Shown piece after piece: positions 8,173 to 15,904 of a DNA stretch of 64,000 nucleotides. The position numbers and the translations under genes were made by a program. The notes beneath the pieces were generated by a model. That model was not told where the DNA came from. It saw only the letters and a list, made by a program, of their open reading frames with translations, and searched no databases. How positions within the stretch are numbered: position 1 is the first letter of the stretch; every line of letters begins with the position of its first letter. The stretch covers positions 6,318,001-6,382,000 of the forward strand of contig NZ_CP114036.1 in assembly GCF_026898115.1 (NCBI RefSeq). Reading direction: 5' to 3'. This stretch comes from Streptomyces sp. S465. Its GTDB lineage: Bacteria; Actinomycetota; Actinomycetes; Streptomycetales; Streptomycetaceae.

Positions 8173-9309
8173 GTGGCGACGCACGAGCTCTACGCGATGG
8201 ACCCCGGGGACCCCCTGTGGCAGGTGCCGGCCGGCGGCGCCGCCCGATTCAGCTGGGAGTACGACGACCACCGCGCCCGGCTGCTCGCCCTCTACCAGAA
8301 GGGCAAGGACAAGCAGTGGGACGCGGTCAAGCGGATCGACTGGGACCTGGAGGTGGACCCGTACGATCCGCTGGGCATCCCGGATGAGTCGCTCGCCCTC
8401 CACGGCACCCGCCACTGGGACCGGATGACCGAGCGGGACAAGGGCGAGCTGCGGCATCACTTCGCCGCCTGGCAGTTCAGCCAGTTCCTCCACGGCGAAC
8501 AGGGCGCGATGGTGTGCGCGGCCCGGATCGTCGAGTCCGCGCCCGACCTCGACGCCAAGTTCTACTCCGCCACCCAGACCCTGGACGAGGCGCGCCACGC
8601 CGAGCTCTACAGCCGCTTCCTGCGCGACAAGCTCGGGACGCTGTACCCGATCAACGACGATCTGCGGACCCTCCTCGGCGACACCCTCCGCGACTCCCGC
8701 TGGGACATGGCCTACCTGGGCATGCAGGTGCTCATCGAGGGCCTCGCGCTCGCCGCCTTCGGCCTCATCCGCGACACCACCGACAAACCGCTGCCCCAGC
8801 AGCTCCTCGCCTACGTCATGCAGGACGAGGCCCGCCACGTCGCCTTCGGCCGGATGGCGCTGCGCGACTACTACCGGCAGCTGACCGACGCGGAGCTGCG
8901 CGAGCGCGAGGAATTCGTCATCCAGGGCTGCTACTTGATGCGCGACCGGCTGCGTGGCGTCGAAGTACTGGAGAACCTCGGCGTCCCGAAGGACGAGGCC
9001 GAGGAGTACTGCGAGCGGTCGCCGTTCCTGCACATGTTCCGCAAGCTGCTGTTCAGCCGGATCGTCCCGTGCGTGAAGGACATCGGGCTGTGGGGCGAGC
9101 GGCTCCAGCGGGCATATGTCGACATGGGGGTACTGGAACTCGGTGACAGCGACCTGGACCAGCTGATGGCCCAGGACGAGGAGGTGGCCGAGCGGATGGA
9201 CGAACGGCGCTTCGCGGCGGAGGAGGCGGAGCGCACGGGCGAGGTCGAGGAGGCGATCGCCCAGGGCGCGGCCGAGGGAACGCCCGTCCAGGGACCGGCC
9301 GAGGGGTGA
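8173..9309 (+). CDS. Ferritin-like diiron (R2-like) protein
   Basis: A 378-residue all-helical diiron protein. Two DEARH motifs, TLDEARHAELYSRF at about residues 137-150 and MQDEARHVAFGRM at about 216-228, supply the Glu/His iron ligands, with a Glu in FLHGEQGAM as a further candidate. The architecture resembles ribonucleotide-reductase small-subunit-like or AurF/CmlI-type oxygenases rather than storage ferritins. The GTG start at 8173 follows GAAGGAGG. The last 40 residues are a charged Glu/Ala-rich tail. Its reaction is unknown. Divergent pairing with the AurF-like gene suggests they act on related substrates or form one pathway. Confidence 0.85.
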   Translation: MATHELYAMDPGDPLWQVPAGGAARFSWEYDDHRARLLALYQKGKDKQWDAVKRIDWDLEVDPYDPLGIPDESLALHGTRHWDRMTERDKGELRHHFAAWQFSQFLHGEQGAMVCAARIVESAPDLDAKFYSATQTLDEARHAELYSRFLRDKLGTLYPINDDLRTLLGDTLRDSRWDMAYLGMQVLIEGLALAAFGLIRDTTDKPLPQQLLAYVMQDEARHVAFGRMALRDYYRQLTDAELREREEFVIQGCYLMRDRLRGVEVLENLGVPKDEAEEYCERSPFLHMFRKLLFSRIVPCVKDIGLWGERLQRAYVDMGVLELGDSDLDQLMAQDEEVAERMDERRFAAEEAERTGEVEEAIAQGAAEGTPVQGPAEG

Positions 9310-9583
9310 GACCTCGGCCGATGGTGTGAGACCTCGGCCGTTCGTGTGAGCGGCTTCGGCGGCAGGTGGACCGGGCTACCCAGCGTGTCCGGCATGTGAC
9401 ACCTCAAGTTCCCCCCAGGGGGCGGTCCTTGGTAAGTTCTTGATCATCACCGACGGAGAACACCGAGGTCATTGGGGTGGCATCGGTTCCGTTGGCGTAC
9501 GCATGAAGGAACGGCCGAAGGGTGCTCTCCACGGCGGTGGGGGGCACGCCTTTGCCGCCTTTGTGCCGGAGGATGATGGTGGG

Positions 9584-10150
9584 GTGCGGATTCGAACGAG
9601 CACCATGGAAGAACTCCCCGTCCTCCAGGACATAGAGCGCGCCGCCGGACTCTGCTTCCGGGACATCGGAATGGACGAAGTCGCCGATGACGAGCCCCTG
9701 AGCCTGGCCGAGCTGAGCCGCTACCAGCGGGCCGGACGGGCCTGGGTCGCGGTGGACGACGACGACCGGGCGATGGCGTACCTGATCACCGACCCCGTCG
9801 ACGGAAACATCCATATCGAGCAGGTCTCGGTCCACCCCGACAGCGCCCGCCGTGGCGTCGGGCGGTCCCTGATCGACCACATCGCGGCGCGGGCCGCCGC
9901 CGACGGCGTCCCCGCGCTCACCCTGACCACCTTCGTCGACGTGGCCTGGAACGCCCCGTACTACGCCGCGCGGTGCGGCTTCCGGACCCTGACCGAGGCC
10001 GAACTGACCCCCGGCCTCCGCGAGATCCGGCGCAGTGAGGCCGGCCACGGGCTGGACCGCTGGCCACGGGTGTGCATGCGCAGGGACGTGGGGCCGGGGG
10101 CGGACCGGGACGTGGGGCCGGGGGCGGATCGGGGTCACGGCAGCGCGTAA
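9584..10150 (+). CDS. GNAT family N-acetyltransferase
   Basis: A 188-residue acetyl-CoA-dependent acyltransferase. The beta4 strand and P-loop read IEQVSVHPDSARRGVGRSL, with the R-R-G-V-G acetyl-CoA pyrophosphate loop. YYAARCGF is the typical beta6/alpha4 segment. GTG at 9584 is chosen because the family fold starts immediately (VRIRTSTMEELPVL) and GGAGG lies 11 bases upstream. The frame is open from 9440, but the extra residues do not look like the family. The C-terminus carries a duplicated RDVGPGAD unit, a small slippage repeat. The substrate is unknown. Confidence 0.85.
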   Translation: MRIRTSTMEELPVLQDIERAAGLCFRDIGMDEVADDEPLSLAELSRYQRAGRAWVAVDDDDRAMAYLITDPVDGNIHIEQVSVHPDSARRGVGRSLIDHIAARAAADGVPALTLTTFVDVAWNAPYYAARCGFRTLTEAELTPGLREIRRSEAGHGLDRWPRVCMRRDVGPGADRDVGPGADRGHGSA

Positions 10151-10234
10151 CCAGCGCGGGGCGGGGAGTTCCGCCCATGGAAGTGTCAGAACTTCGGCGT
10201 TGTCCCCGAAGGGGCACAGCTGTTCGCTAAAGAC

Positions 10235-11536
10235 ATGACCAGTAGCACGGAACTCACCGCTCCGGCAGGCACATCCGGGTCATCTCCCGTGGTGCGCTCG
10301 CCGCTCAGGTCCTGGCTCGCCGTCGTCGCCGTCGCGGTCGGCACCTTCTCGGTCGTCACCACCGAGATGCTGCCGGTCGGTCTGCTCACCTCCATCGGAA
10401 ACGCCCTCCACGTCTCGGACGGTACGGCGGGCCTGGCCATGACCGTGCCCGGCCTGACCGCCGCGCTCGCCGCCCCGCTGCTCACCGCCACCGTCGGCCG
10501 TTTCGACCGGCGGCTGGTGCTGTGCGGTCTGATGGGGCTGCTGGCCGTCGCCAATCTGCTGTCCGCGCTCGCGCCCGGCTTCGCCGTCCTGCTGTTCGCC
10601 CGGGTCCTGGTCGGGGTGAGCATCGGCGGGGTGTGGTCCATCGCCGGCGGGCTCGCGGTGCGGCTGGTGCCCGAGCGGTCCGCGGGTCCCGCCACCACGC
10701 TGATCTTCAGTGGGATCGCGGTGGCCTCGGTGCTCGGCGTGCCGATCGGGACGCTCATCGGCGATCTGGTGCACTGGCGGGTCGCGTTCGCCGCCATGGC
10801 CGTCCTGTCGCTGGCCGTGGCCGCCGCCATGGCCGTCACCCTGCCGCCGCTGCCCGCGACCGGGACCGTCCGGCTGCGCGAGGTGCCGGGGCTGTTCCGC
10901 AACGTCCGGCTGCGGATCGGCCTCATCACCACGCTGCTGCTGGTCACCGGCCACTTCGGCGCGTACACCTATGTCCGCCCAGTGCTCGAGGACGTCGCCG
11001 GGGTCGGGACGGGCCTGATCAGCACGCTGCTGCTGGCCTACGGCGTGGCGGGCATCGCCGGGAACTTCCTGGCCGGCACCACCGCCCACCGCGAGCCGCG
11101 CCGCACCCTCGTGGTCATCTTCGCCCTGCTGGCGGCGGCCGAACTCCTGGTCCCGGTCGCCGGCGCCACGACGGCGGGGGCGGCCGTCCTGCTGGTGGTG
11201 TGGGGGCTGGCGTACGGCGGGGTGTCGGTGACCTGCCAGACCTGGGTGCTGCACGCGGCGCCGGACGCGCGGGAGGCGGCGTCGGCGCTGTTCGTCGGCG
11301 TCTTCAACGTGGCGATATCGCTGGGCGCGCTGCTCGGCGGCCGGGCGGCGGACGGGATCGCGGTCCGCGGCGTGATGTGGTTCGGGGGCGGGCTGGTGGT
11401 TCTCGCCCTGGCGAACGTGGCGCTCTTCGGCAGGCGGGGGACCGCCGGCCCCCCGGCCGGACGGGGGCCACATCAGGCGGCCGCGCCAGGCGGCCACGTC
11501 AGGCCAGGTGGACCAGGCGAGCAGGTGAGACCCTGA
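10235..11536 (+). CDS. MFS transporter, DHA1 (AraJ/YdhP-like)
   Basis: A 433-residue twelve-helix membrane transporter. After a 28-residue soluble N-terminus come hydrophobic segments such as WLAVVAVAVGTFSVVTTEML, with the TEMLPVGLL signature of the arabinose-efflux-like DHA1 group. The conserved loop 2-3 motif region is LTATVGRFDRRLVL and GVSIGGVWSIAGGLAVRLV gives helix 4 (listed here as GVSIGGVWSIAGG). It probably exports a small drug-like or sugar-derived compound by proton antiport. No regulator is adjacent. A small unknown gene follows 32 bases downstream. Confidence 0.9.
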   Translation: MTSSTELTAPAGTSGSSPVVRSPLRSWLAVVAVAVGTFSVVTTEMLPVGLLTSIGNALHVSDGTAGLAMTVPGLTAALAAPLLTATVGRFDRRLVLCGLMGLLAVANLLSALAPGFAVLLFARVLVGVSIGGVWSIAGGLAVRLVPERSAGPATTLIFSGIAVASVLGVPIGTLIGDLVHWRVAFAAMAVLSLAVAAAMAVTLPPLPATGTVRLREVPGLFRNVRLRIGLITTLLLVTGHFGAYTYVRPVLEDVAGVGTGLISTLLLAYGVAGIAGNFLAGTTAHREPRRTLVVIFALLAAAELLVPVAGATTAGAAVLLVVWGLAYGGVSVTCQTWVLHAAPDAREAASALFVGVFNVAISLGALLGGRAADGIAVRGVMWFGGGLVVLALANVALFGRRGTAGPPAGRGPHQAAAPGGHVRPGGPGEQVRP

Positions 11537-11568
11537 AACCAGGGGACTCGTCTGCGGGAGTGGGTCCG

Positions 11569-11805
11569 ATGGCAGTGAGCATGCACGTGGTCTTCAGCGA
11601 ATGCGAGCCGGGACGCGTCATCTACCAGACGCATGCGATCGAGACGGTCACCGACGGCTCGGGTGTCCACGCGACCGTCGACAGCCATACGTACGAGATC
11701 TCCCTCCGCAGCCGTGCCCAGGCGGAGTCCATCGCGGACGAGGAGGGCTACGAGCTGTACCGGAAGGGGGACGCGTGGGAGAGCCTCCCCGAGGAGGACG
11801 AATGA
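11569..11805 (+). CDS. Small acidic hypothetical protein
   Basis: A 78-residue protein starting MAVSMHVVFSECEPGRV and ending in an acidic EEDE tail. The composition (alternating hydrophobic strands, YEISLRS, ADEEGYELYRKGD) is that of a folded small cytoplasmic protein rather than a shadow frame. The ATG at 11569 is preceded by CGGGAGTGGG; the ATG at 11581 is an alternative start. No domain is recognised. It lies between a transporter gene and a terminator and may be read through from the transporter. Confidence 0.6.
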   Translation: MAVSMHVVFSECEPGRVIYQTHAIETVTDGSGVHATVDSHTYEISLRSRAQAESIADEEGYELYRKGDAWESLPEEDE

Positions 11806-11826
11806 GGAGGATGAGTGAGGAGCACG

Positions 11827-11917
11827 AACGAGAAGACGGAACGAGAAGACGGAATGAGAAGACGGAATGAGAAGGCGGAACGAGGAGACGGAGTGAGGAG
11901 GCGGAACGAGGAGGACG
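11827..11917 (+). repeat. Seven 13-bp purine-rich tandem repeats
   Basis: Units of the form AAYGAGAAGRCGG start at 11827, 11840, 11853, 11866, 11879, 11892 and 11905. The 13-base period is not a multiple of three and the tract lies after a stop codon, so it is non-coding. The purine/pyrimidine strand bias is complete for about 90 bases. Confidence 0.85.
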
Positions 11918-11937
11918 AGCGAGGAGGGTTAATGAGC

Positions 11938-11965
11938 GGGAGCAGCGCCCGGGGGCGCTGCTCCC
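11938..11965. terminator. Strong hairpin between convergent genes
   Basis: GGGAGCAGCGCCC at 11938-11950 pairs perfectly with GGGCGCTGCTCCC at 11953-11965, giving a 13-bp stem that must open slightly at the loop. It lies between a plus-strand gene ending at 11805 and a minus-strand gene ending at 12012. It is best read as a bidirectional intrinsic-type terminator without a long T tract, as usual in high-GC actinobacteria. Confidence 0.8.
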
Positions 11966-12011
11966 TATGACTCACTTCTGAACGTGTCGTGCCTGCGCCG
12001 AGGGCGCCGTC

Positions 12012-14459
12012 TCACTCCTCGCCGTGGCCCAGCAGGAAGTCCACGTCCCGCCGCTCGGTACCCTCCTGGCCGCCGACCGTGATCTGCTGGGTGGCCGGTG
12101 CGTAGCCGCTGGCCACCACCGTGTAGTGCTCGCCGATGAGGGACTCGAAGCCGAAGGCCCCGTCCGCACCCGTGATGACCTGCCCGACCACGTCGCCGGT
12201 GGCGTCCAGCAGCGAGACCCGTGCGTCCCCCAGCGGCCGGCCGTCCCGGTCCCGTACGGTGCCCCGGACCCGGGCCGCGGGCCGCAGCTCGGCGTCCACG
12301 CGCACCGGCTCACCGGCGGTGAGCTCGACCTGGGTGGCGTACGGCCGGTGCCCGGCGGCGGCCACGGTGAGCGTGTACGTCCCCGGTGCCAGCTCCGGCA
12401 GCGCGAACTCGCCCTTCTCGTCGGCGGCCGCCGATCCCGCCACCTCGCCCTCGGGCCCGATGGCCGTGGCGGTCGCACCGGTCAGCGGTTCGCCGCCGAC
12501 GGCCCGTACCGACCCGGTCAGCCCGCCCCCGCCGGACAGCCGCAGATCGCAGACCACCGGCGGGTCCGCCACCAGCAGCGTGGCGGCCTGCGGCTGGTAC
12601 CCGGCGGCCGAGCCGATGAGGACGACGCTCGTGGCGTCGGGCGCGGGCACGCGGTACCGGCCGTCGGGGCCGGTGACGGTACGGCCGAGCTGACGGCCGC
12701 TGGTGTCGATGAGGGTGATGGCGGCGTCGGCGAGCGGGGTGTCACCGGGGCCGAGGACACGGCCGTGGATGACGCCGCCGGTCAGGGCGGACGCGTCCGC
12801 CGGGACCGCGCCGACCGCCGCGCCGGCTTCCGCACCGTCCTCCGCGCCCGCCCTCGCACCGGCCTCCGCACCGACGGAAGCCGGGCCGGTCACGGGGTGG
12901 GAAGCGGCCGCGGAGACCGAAGCGGCCACGGGGACCGGGGCGGTGTCGGGGGCCGAGTCGGCCAGGGATGCCGAGGTGGCCAGGGGAGCCGAGCCCGCCA
13001 CGGGGGCCGTCAGCCCGGCGCGGCGCCGCGCGGGCAGGAACAGGGCGATCAGCAGACCGGCGACCGAGGCCGCGCACGCCACCATGAACGAGGTCTTGAA
13101 GCCGTCCTTGCCCGGCAGCGCGATCCCGCCGAAGTCCGTGGTCTGGTGCGCCAGGATCACGCCCACCACGGCACTGGAGGTGGACATGCCGATGGACCGC
13201 ATGAGGGTGTTGAGCCCGTTCGCCGCACCCGTCTCGGCCGCCGGAACGGCGCTGACGATCAGCGTGGGCATCGCCGAGTACGCGATGCCGATACCGACGC
13301 CGAGCGCCGTGGACAGCACCACGATCTGCCAGATGTGGTCCATCATCACCAGGCCCGCCCCGTAGGTCGCGCCGATCACGATCAACCCCATGATCAGCGA
13401 CACCTTGGGCCCGCTCGCGGCGTTGATCCGCGCGGACAGCGGGGAGACCAGCATCATCGCCACGCCCATCGGGGCGAAGTAGAGCCCCGCCATGACCATC
13501 GACTGGCCCAGGCCGTAACCGGTGGCCTTCGGCAGTTGCAGCAGCTGCGGAAGGAGCAGCGACATCGCGTAGAACGAGAAGCCGACCATGATCGAGGCGA
13601 GGTTGGTCAGCAGCACCTGACGCCGCGCGGTGGTCCGCAGGTCGACCAGTGGTTCGGCGGTGCGCAGCTCGAAGACGCCCCACAGCAGCAGGATCACCAC
13701 GGCCGCGCCGAACAGCCCGAGCGTGGTGCCGCTCGCCCAACCCCAGTCACCGCCCTTGGTGATGGGCAGCAGCAGGCATACGAGCCCGGCCGACAGCCCG
13801 AGCGCGCCGACGATGTCGAAGCGGCTGGGAGTGCGGACCGAGGACTCCGGGACGACGGCGAGCACCAGGGCGATCGATATCAGGCCCAGCCCCGCGGCCC
13901 CGTAGAACAGCACATGCCAGCTGGTGTGCTGCGCCACGAACGCGGCGGCCGGCAGCCCCAGCGCACCGCCGATGCCCAGCGACGAACTCATCAGCGCCAT
14001 CGCCGAGCCCAGCTTCTGCGGCGGCAGCTCGTCCCGCATGACGCTGATGCCGAGCGGAATGGCCCCCATGGCCCCGCCCTGGATCGCCCGGCCGATCACC
14101 ATCATCACCAGGTTGGAGGTGACGGCACAGGCCAGCGAGCCGACGACCATCAGCGCCAGCGCGACCATCAGCATCCGGCGCTTGCCGAACATGTCCCCGA
14201 GCCGGCCCATGACCGGGGTGGAGACGGCACCGGCGAGCAGGGTGGCGGTGACCACCCAGGACGCGTTGGAGCTGGTGGTGTGCAGCAACTGGGGCAGCTC
14301 GGTGACCAGCGGGACGACCAGCGTCTGCATCACGGACACGGCGATGCCGCAGAACGCGAGCACCGCCACGAAGCCGCCGCCGACCTCGCGCGGAAGCGGT
14401 GTGCCGGGCGGCGCTGCGCTCAGAGGTTCCGCGACGCGGGGTGGGGCTGACTGGGGCAT
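12012..14459 (-). CDS. MFS drug-exporter-like protein fused to three carboxypeptidase-regulatory-like domains
   Basis: An 815-residue protein. Residues about 20-480 form a 14-helix EmrB/QacA-type transporter (GRLGDMFGKRRML loop motif, LGIGIAYSAMPTL). After an Ala/Pro-rich linker (about 480-570) come three tandem beta-sandwich domains of the carboxypeptidase regulatory-like type. Each has a G.V.D..G.PL.GA..... start (GPGDTPLADAAITL, GGEPLTGATATA, RDGRPLGDARVSL) and a G.Y/F.LP..... middle. These domains usually bind protein or cell-surface partners. The ATG at 14459 has GGAGGC upstream, and earlier in-frame starts run into the divergent MarR gene. Regulation by that MarR protein is likely. Confidence 0.9.
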   Translation of the reverse strand: MPQSAPPRVAEPLSAAPPGTPLPREVGGGFVAVLAFCGIAVSVMQTLVVPLVTELPQLLHTTSSNASWVVTATLLAGAVSTPVMGRLGDMFGKRRMLMVALALMVVGSLACAVTSNLVMMVIGRAIQGGAMGAIPLGISVMRDELPPQKLGSAMALMSSSLGIGGALGLPAAAFVAQHTSWHVLFYGAAGLGLISIALVLAVVPESSVRTPSRFDIVGALGLSAGLVCLLLPITKGGDWGWASGTTLGLFGAAVVILLLWGVFELRTAEPLVDLRTTARRQVLLTNLASIMVGFSFYAMSLLLPQLLQLPKATGYGLGQSMVMAGLYFAPMGVAMMLVSPLSARINAASGPKVSLIMGLIVIGATYGAGLVMMDHIWQIVVLSTALGVGIGIAYSAMPTLIVSAVPAAETGAANGLNTLMRSIGMSTSSAVVGVILAHQTTDFGGIALPGKDGFKTSFMVACAASVAGLLIALFLPARRRAGLTAPVAGSAPLATSASLADSAPDTAPVPVAASVSAAASHPVTGPASVGAEAGARAGAEDGAEAGAAVGAVPADASALTGGVIHGRVLGPGDTPLADAAITLIDTSGRQLGRTVTGPDGRYRVPAPDATSVVLIGSAAGYQPQAATLLVADPPVVCDLRLSGGGGLTGSVRAVGGEPLTGATATAIGPEGEVAGSAAADEKGEFALPELAPGTYTLTVAAAGHRPYATQVELTAGEPVRVDAELRPAARVRGTVRDRDGRPLGDARVSLLDATGDVVGQVITGADGAFGFESLIGEHYTVVASGYAPATQQITVGGQEGTERRDVDFLLGHGEE

Positions 14460-14509
14460 GCGAATGCCGCCTCCAAAGAAGGTTGAGGAAATTGATGGAA
14501 GCATGAGAG

Positions 14510-14544
14510 ATGTGCATCCTACACAGGATGTGTATCGTGCACAT
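14510..14544. promoter_or_regulatory. Probable MarR operator between divergent genes
   Basis: Two nested inverted repeats occupy the short gap between the exporter and MarR genes. ATGTGCA at 14510-14516 pairs with TGCACAT at 14538-14544, and CATCCT at 14515-14520 pairs with AGGATG at 14525-14530 across ACAC. The AT-rich symmetry is unlike the surroundings and fits a MarR dimer site that represses both genes. Confidence 0.7.
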
Positions 14545-14580
14545 TTCCAGAGATGAGCGCGGGGGAGGCGAGGAGGAATC

Positions 14581-15234
14581 GTGCTGGATCGGCGGCTGGA
14601 GCGGCTGGAACGCGAGCTGATGCTGGTGGCCAGGTGCTCAGTGCTGACACCCCGCGACCGCAAGGGCCAGGTCCCCGCCGCCGCGGAGGCGGGTGACGGC
14701 CCCGGGGAACCGGCGACGACGGGCGAACGGGGGACGACGAAGAAGGCCGGTACGAAGCCCGCGACCGGTACGAGCGCCGCGACCGGTACGAGCGCCGCGA
14801 CGCAAGCCGGTACGGCACCCGCCACCTGCACCACCCGCCTGGACCGCTCCGGCTATCTGCTCCTCTCCCGCCTCGACGCCGAGGGAGCGATGTCCATCGG
14901 CCAGCTGGCCGACGCGTTCCAGCTGGACGTCTCGACCGTCAACCGCCAGACCGGCGCCCTGCTCCGGGCCGGCCTCGTCGAACGCATCCCGGACCCCGAC
15001 GGCGGCCTGGCCCGTAAGCTCCGCATCACCGCGCAGGGCACCGACCGCATGGCGGCGGAACGCGCGTGTCGGCAGACCGACCTGTCCCGGCTGCTGGAAT
15101 CCTGGCCCCCGGAGGACGTGGCCCGCCTGGAGGACGTCCTCACCCGCTTCAACCGCGAGGTGGAACGCCAGGAGGGCCGGGCCTGGCCCCGCGAGCCGAG
15201 CGAGCCGAGCGAGGCAGAACGTTCCGCGGAATGA
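14581..15234 (+). CDS. MarR family transcriptional regulator with internal low-complexity insert
   Basis: A 217-residue winged-helix regulator. The DNA-binding part is AMSIGQLADAFQLDVSTVNRQ, given here as AMSIGQLADAF and LDVSTVNRQ, with the wing at IPDPDGGLARKLRIT. Between the first helix (about residue 20) and the core (about residue 82) lies a Thr/Ala/Gly-rich insert with repeated ATGTSA units, which MarR proteins normally lack. The GTG start at 14581 follows GGAGGCGAGGAGG. Divergent from the multidrug-exporter-like gene, it is its likely repressor. Confidence 0.88.
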   Translation: MLDRRLERLERELMLVARCSVLTPRDRKGQVPAAAEAGDGPGEPATTGERGTTKKAGTKPATGTSAATGTSAATQAGTAPATCTTRLDRSGYLLLSRLDAEGAMSIGQLADAFQLDVSTVNRQTGALLRAGLVERIPDPDGGLARKLRITAQGTDRMAAERACRQTDLSRLLESWPPEDVARLEDVLTRFNREVERQEGRAWPREPSEPSEAERSAE

Positions 15235-15331
15235 CGCCGATCTCCGGAATGACGGCGGCGCCGCGTGCGTTGCCGCAGATGGACAGGCAAACACTCCGGA
15301 CACCCAACGCACACGGAGGAGGCCGGACGAC

Positions 15332-15736
15332 ATGCCCACCCCCGCTTCCCACCCCCCGACGACCGGCACCGGCGGCGGACACCGCGTGGCCGTGGAACGC
15401 GGCTCGCAGCACGTCACGGTCACGATCGACGGCCGCGTCGTCGCCGAGACGACCCACCCCCTGCTGGTCCACGAGACCGGCCTCCCGGTCCGCTACTACC
15501 TCCCGCCGGAGGACGTGGACCTGACCCTCTTCGAGCCCACCGACACCCACACCACCTGCCCCTTCAAGGGCGAGGCCGCCTACTGGACCTACCGCGGCGC
15601 GGCGGGCGACGCAACGGAGCCCCGGCCGGACGCGGTGTGGGCGTACCCGCAGCCGAAGGAGAACGTGGCGCAGATCAAGGACCATCTGTCCTTCTACGAC
15701 AAGGCCGCCACGATCGAGGTGACGGAGACGGAGTAG
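15332..15736 (+). CDS. DUF427 family protein
   Basis: A 134-residue protein of the DUF427 fold. Signature segments are ETTHPLLVHETGLPVRYYLP, quoted here as ETTHPLLVHETG and PVRYYLP, followed by PEDVDLTLFEPT, then TTCPFKGEAAYWT, including the conserved Cys, and AVWAYPQP. The family is widespread in actinobacteria and its biochemical role is not established. The ATG at 15332 follows GGAGGAGG. It lies 97 bases after the MarR gene and marks the last ordinary gene before the defence island. Confidence 0.88.
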   Translation: MPTPASHPPTTGTGGGHRVAVERGSQHVTVTIDGRVVAETTHPLLVHETGLPVRYYLPPEDVDLTLFEPTDTHTTCPFKGEAAYWTYRGAAGDATEPRPDAVWAYPQPKENVAQIKDHLSFYDKAATIEVTETE

Positions 15737-15904
15737 CCATCACGCCGGCGCGACCGTGGCCTGATGCGAAAGCGTCCGATTGGCATCGGAGTCACCGTTT
15801 GAGGTGTGTTGCGTGTACTGGGCTGGTAGATACGGTGTCGGGGGCCTCTCGTCAGCGGATCGTCCCCATGTGCGCGTTCTCGCTCCTGTGGAGGTACTGC
15901 CCGT

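Noticed and set aside
10280..11497. Minus-strand open frame of 405 codons
   Set aside because: Shadow of the MFS gene on the other strand; it is rich in Asp/Arg/Gln/His as expected of a GC-biased antisense frame.
14460..14834. N-terminal extension of the exporter frame
   Set aside because: It is antisense to the MarR gene and lacks membrane segments; ATG 14459 has a ribosome site and directly precedes the first helix.
15737..15904. Promoter for the DUF4011 helicase gene
   Set aside because: TTGAGG/TTGCGT and TAGATA are present but the spacings (22 and 12) do not fit, so no site is called.
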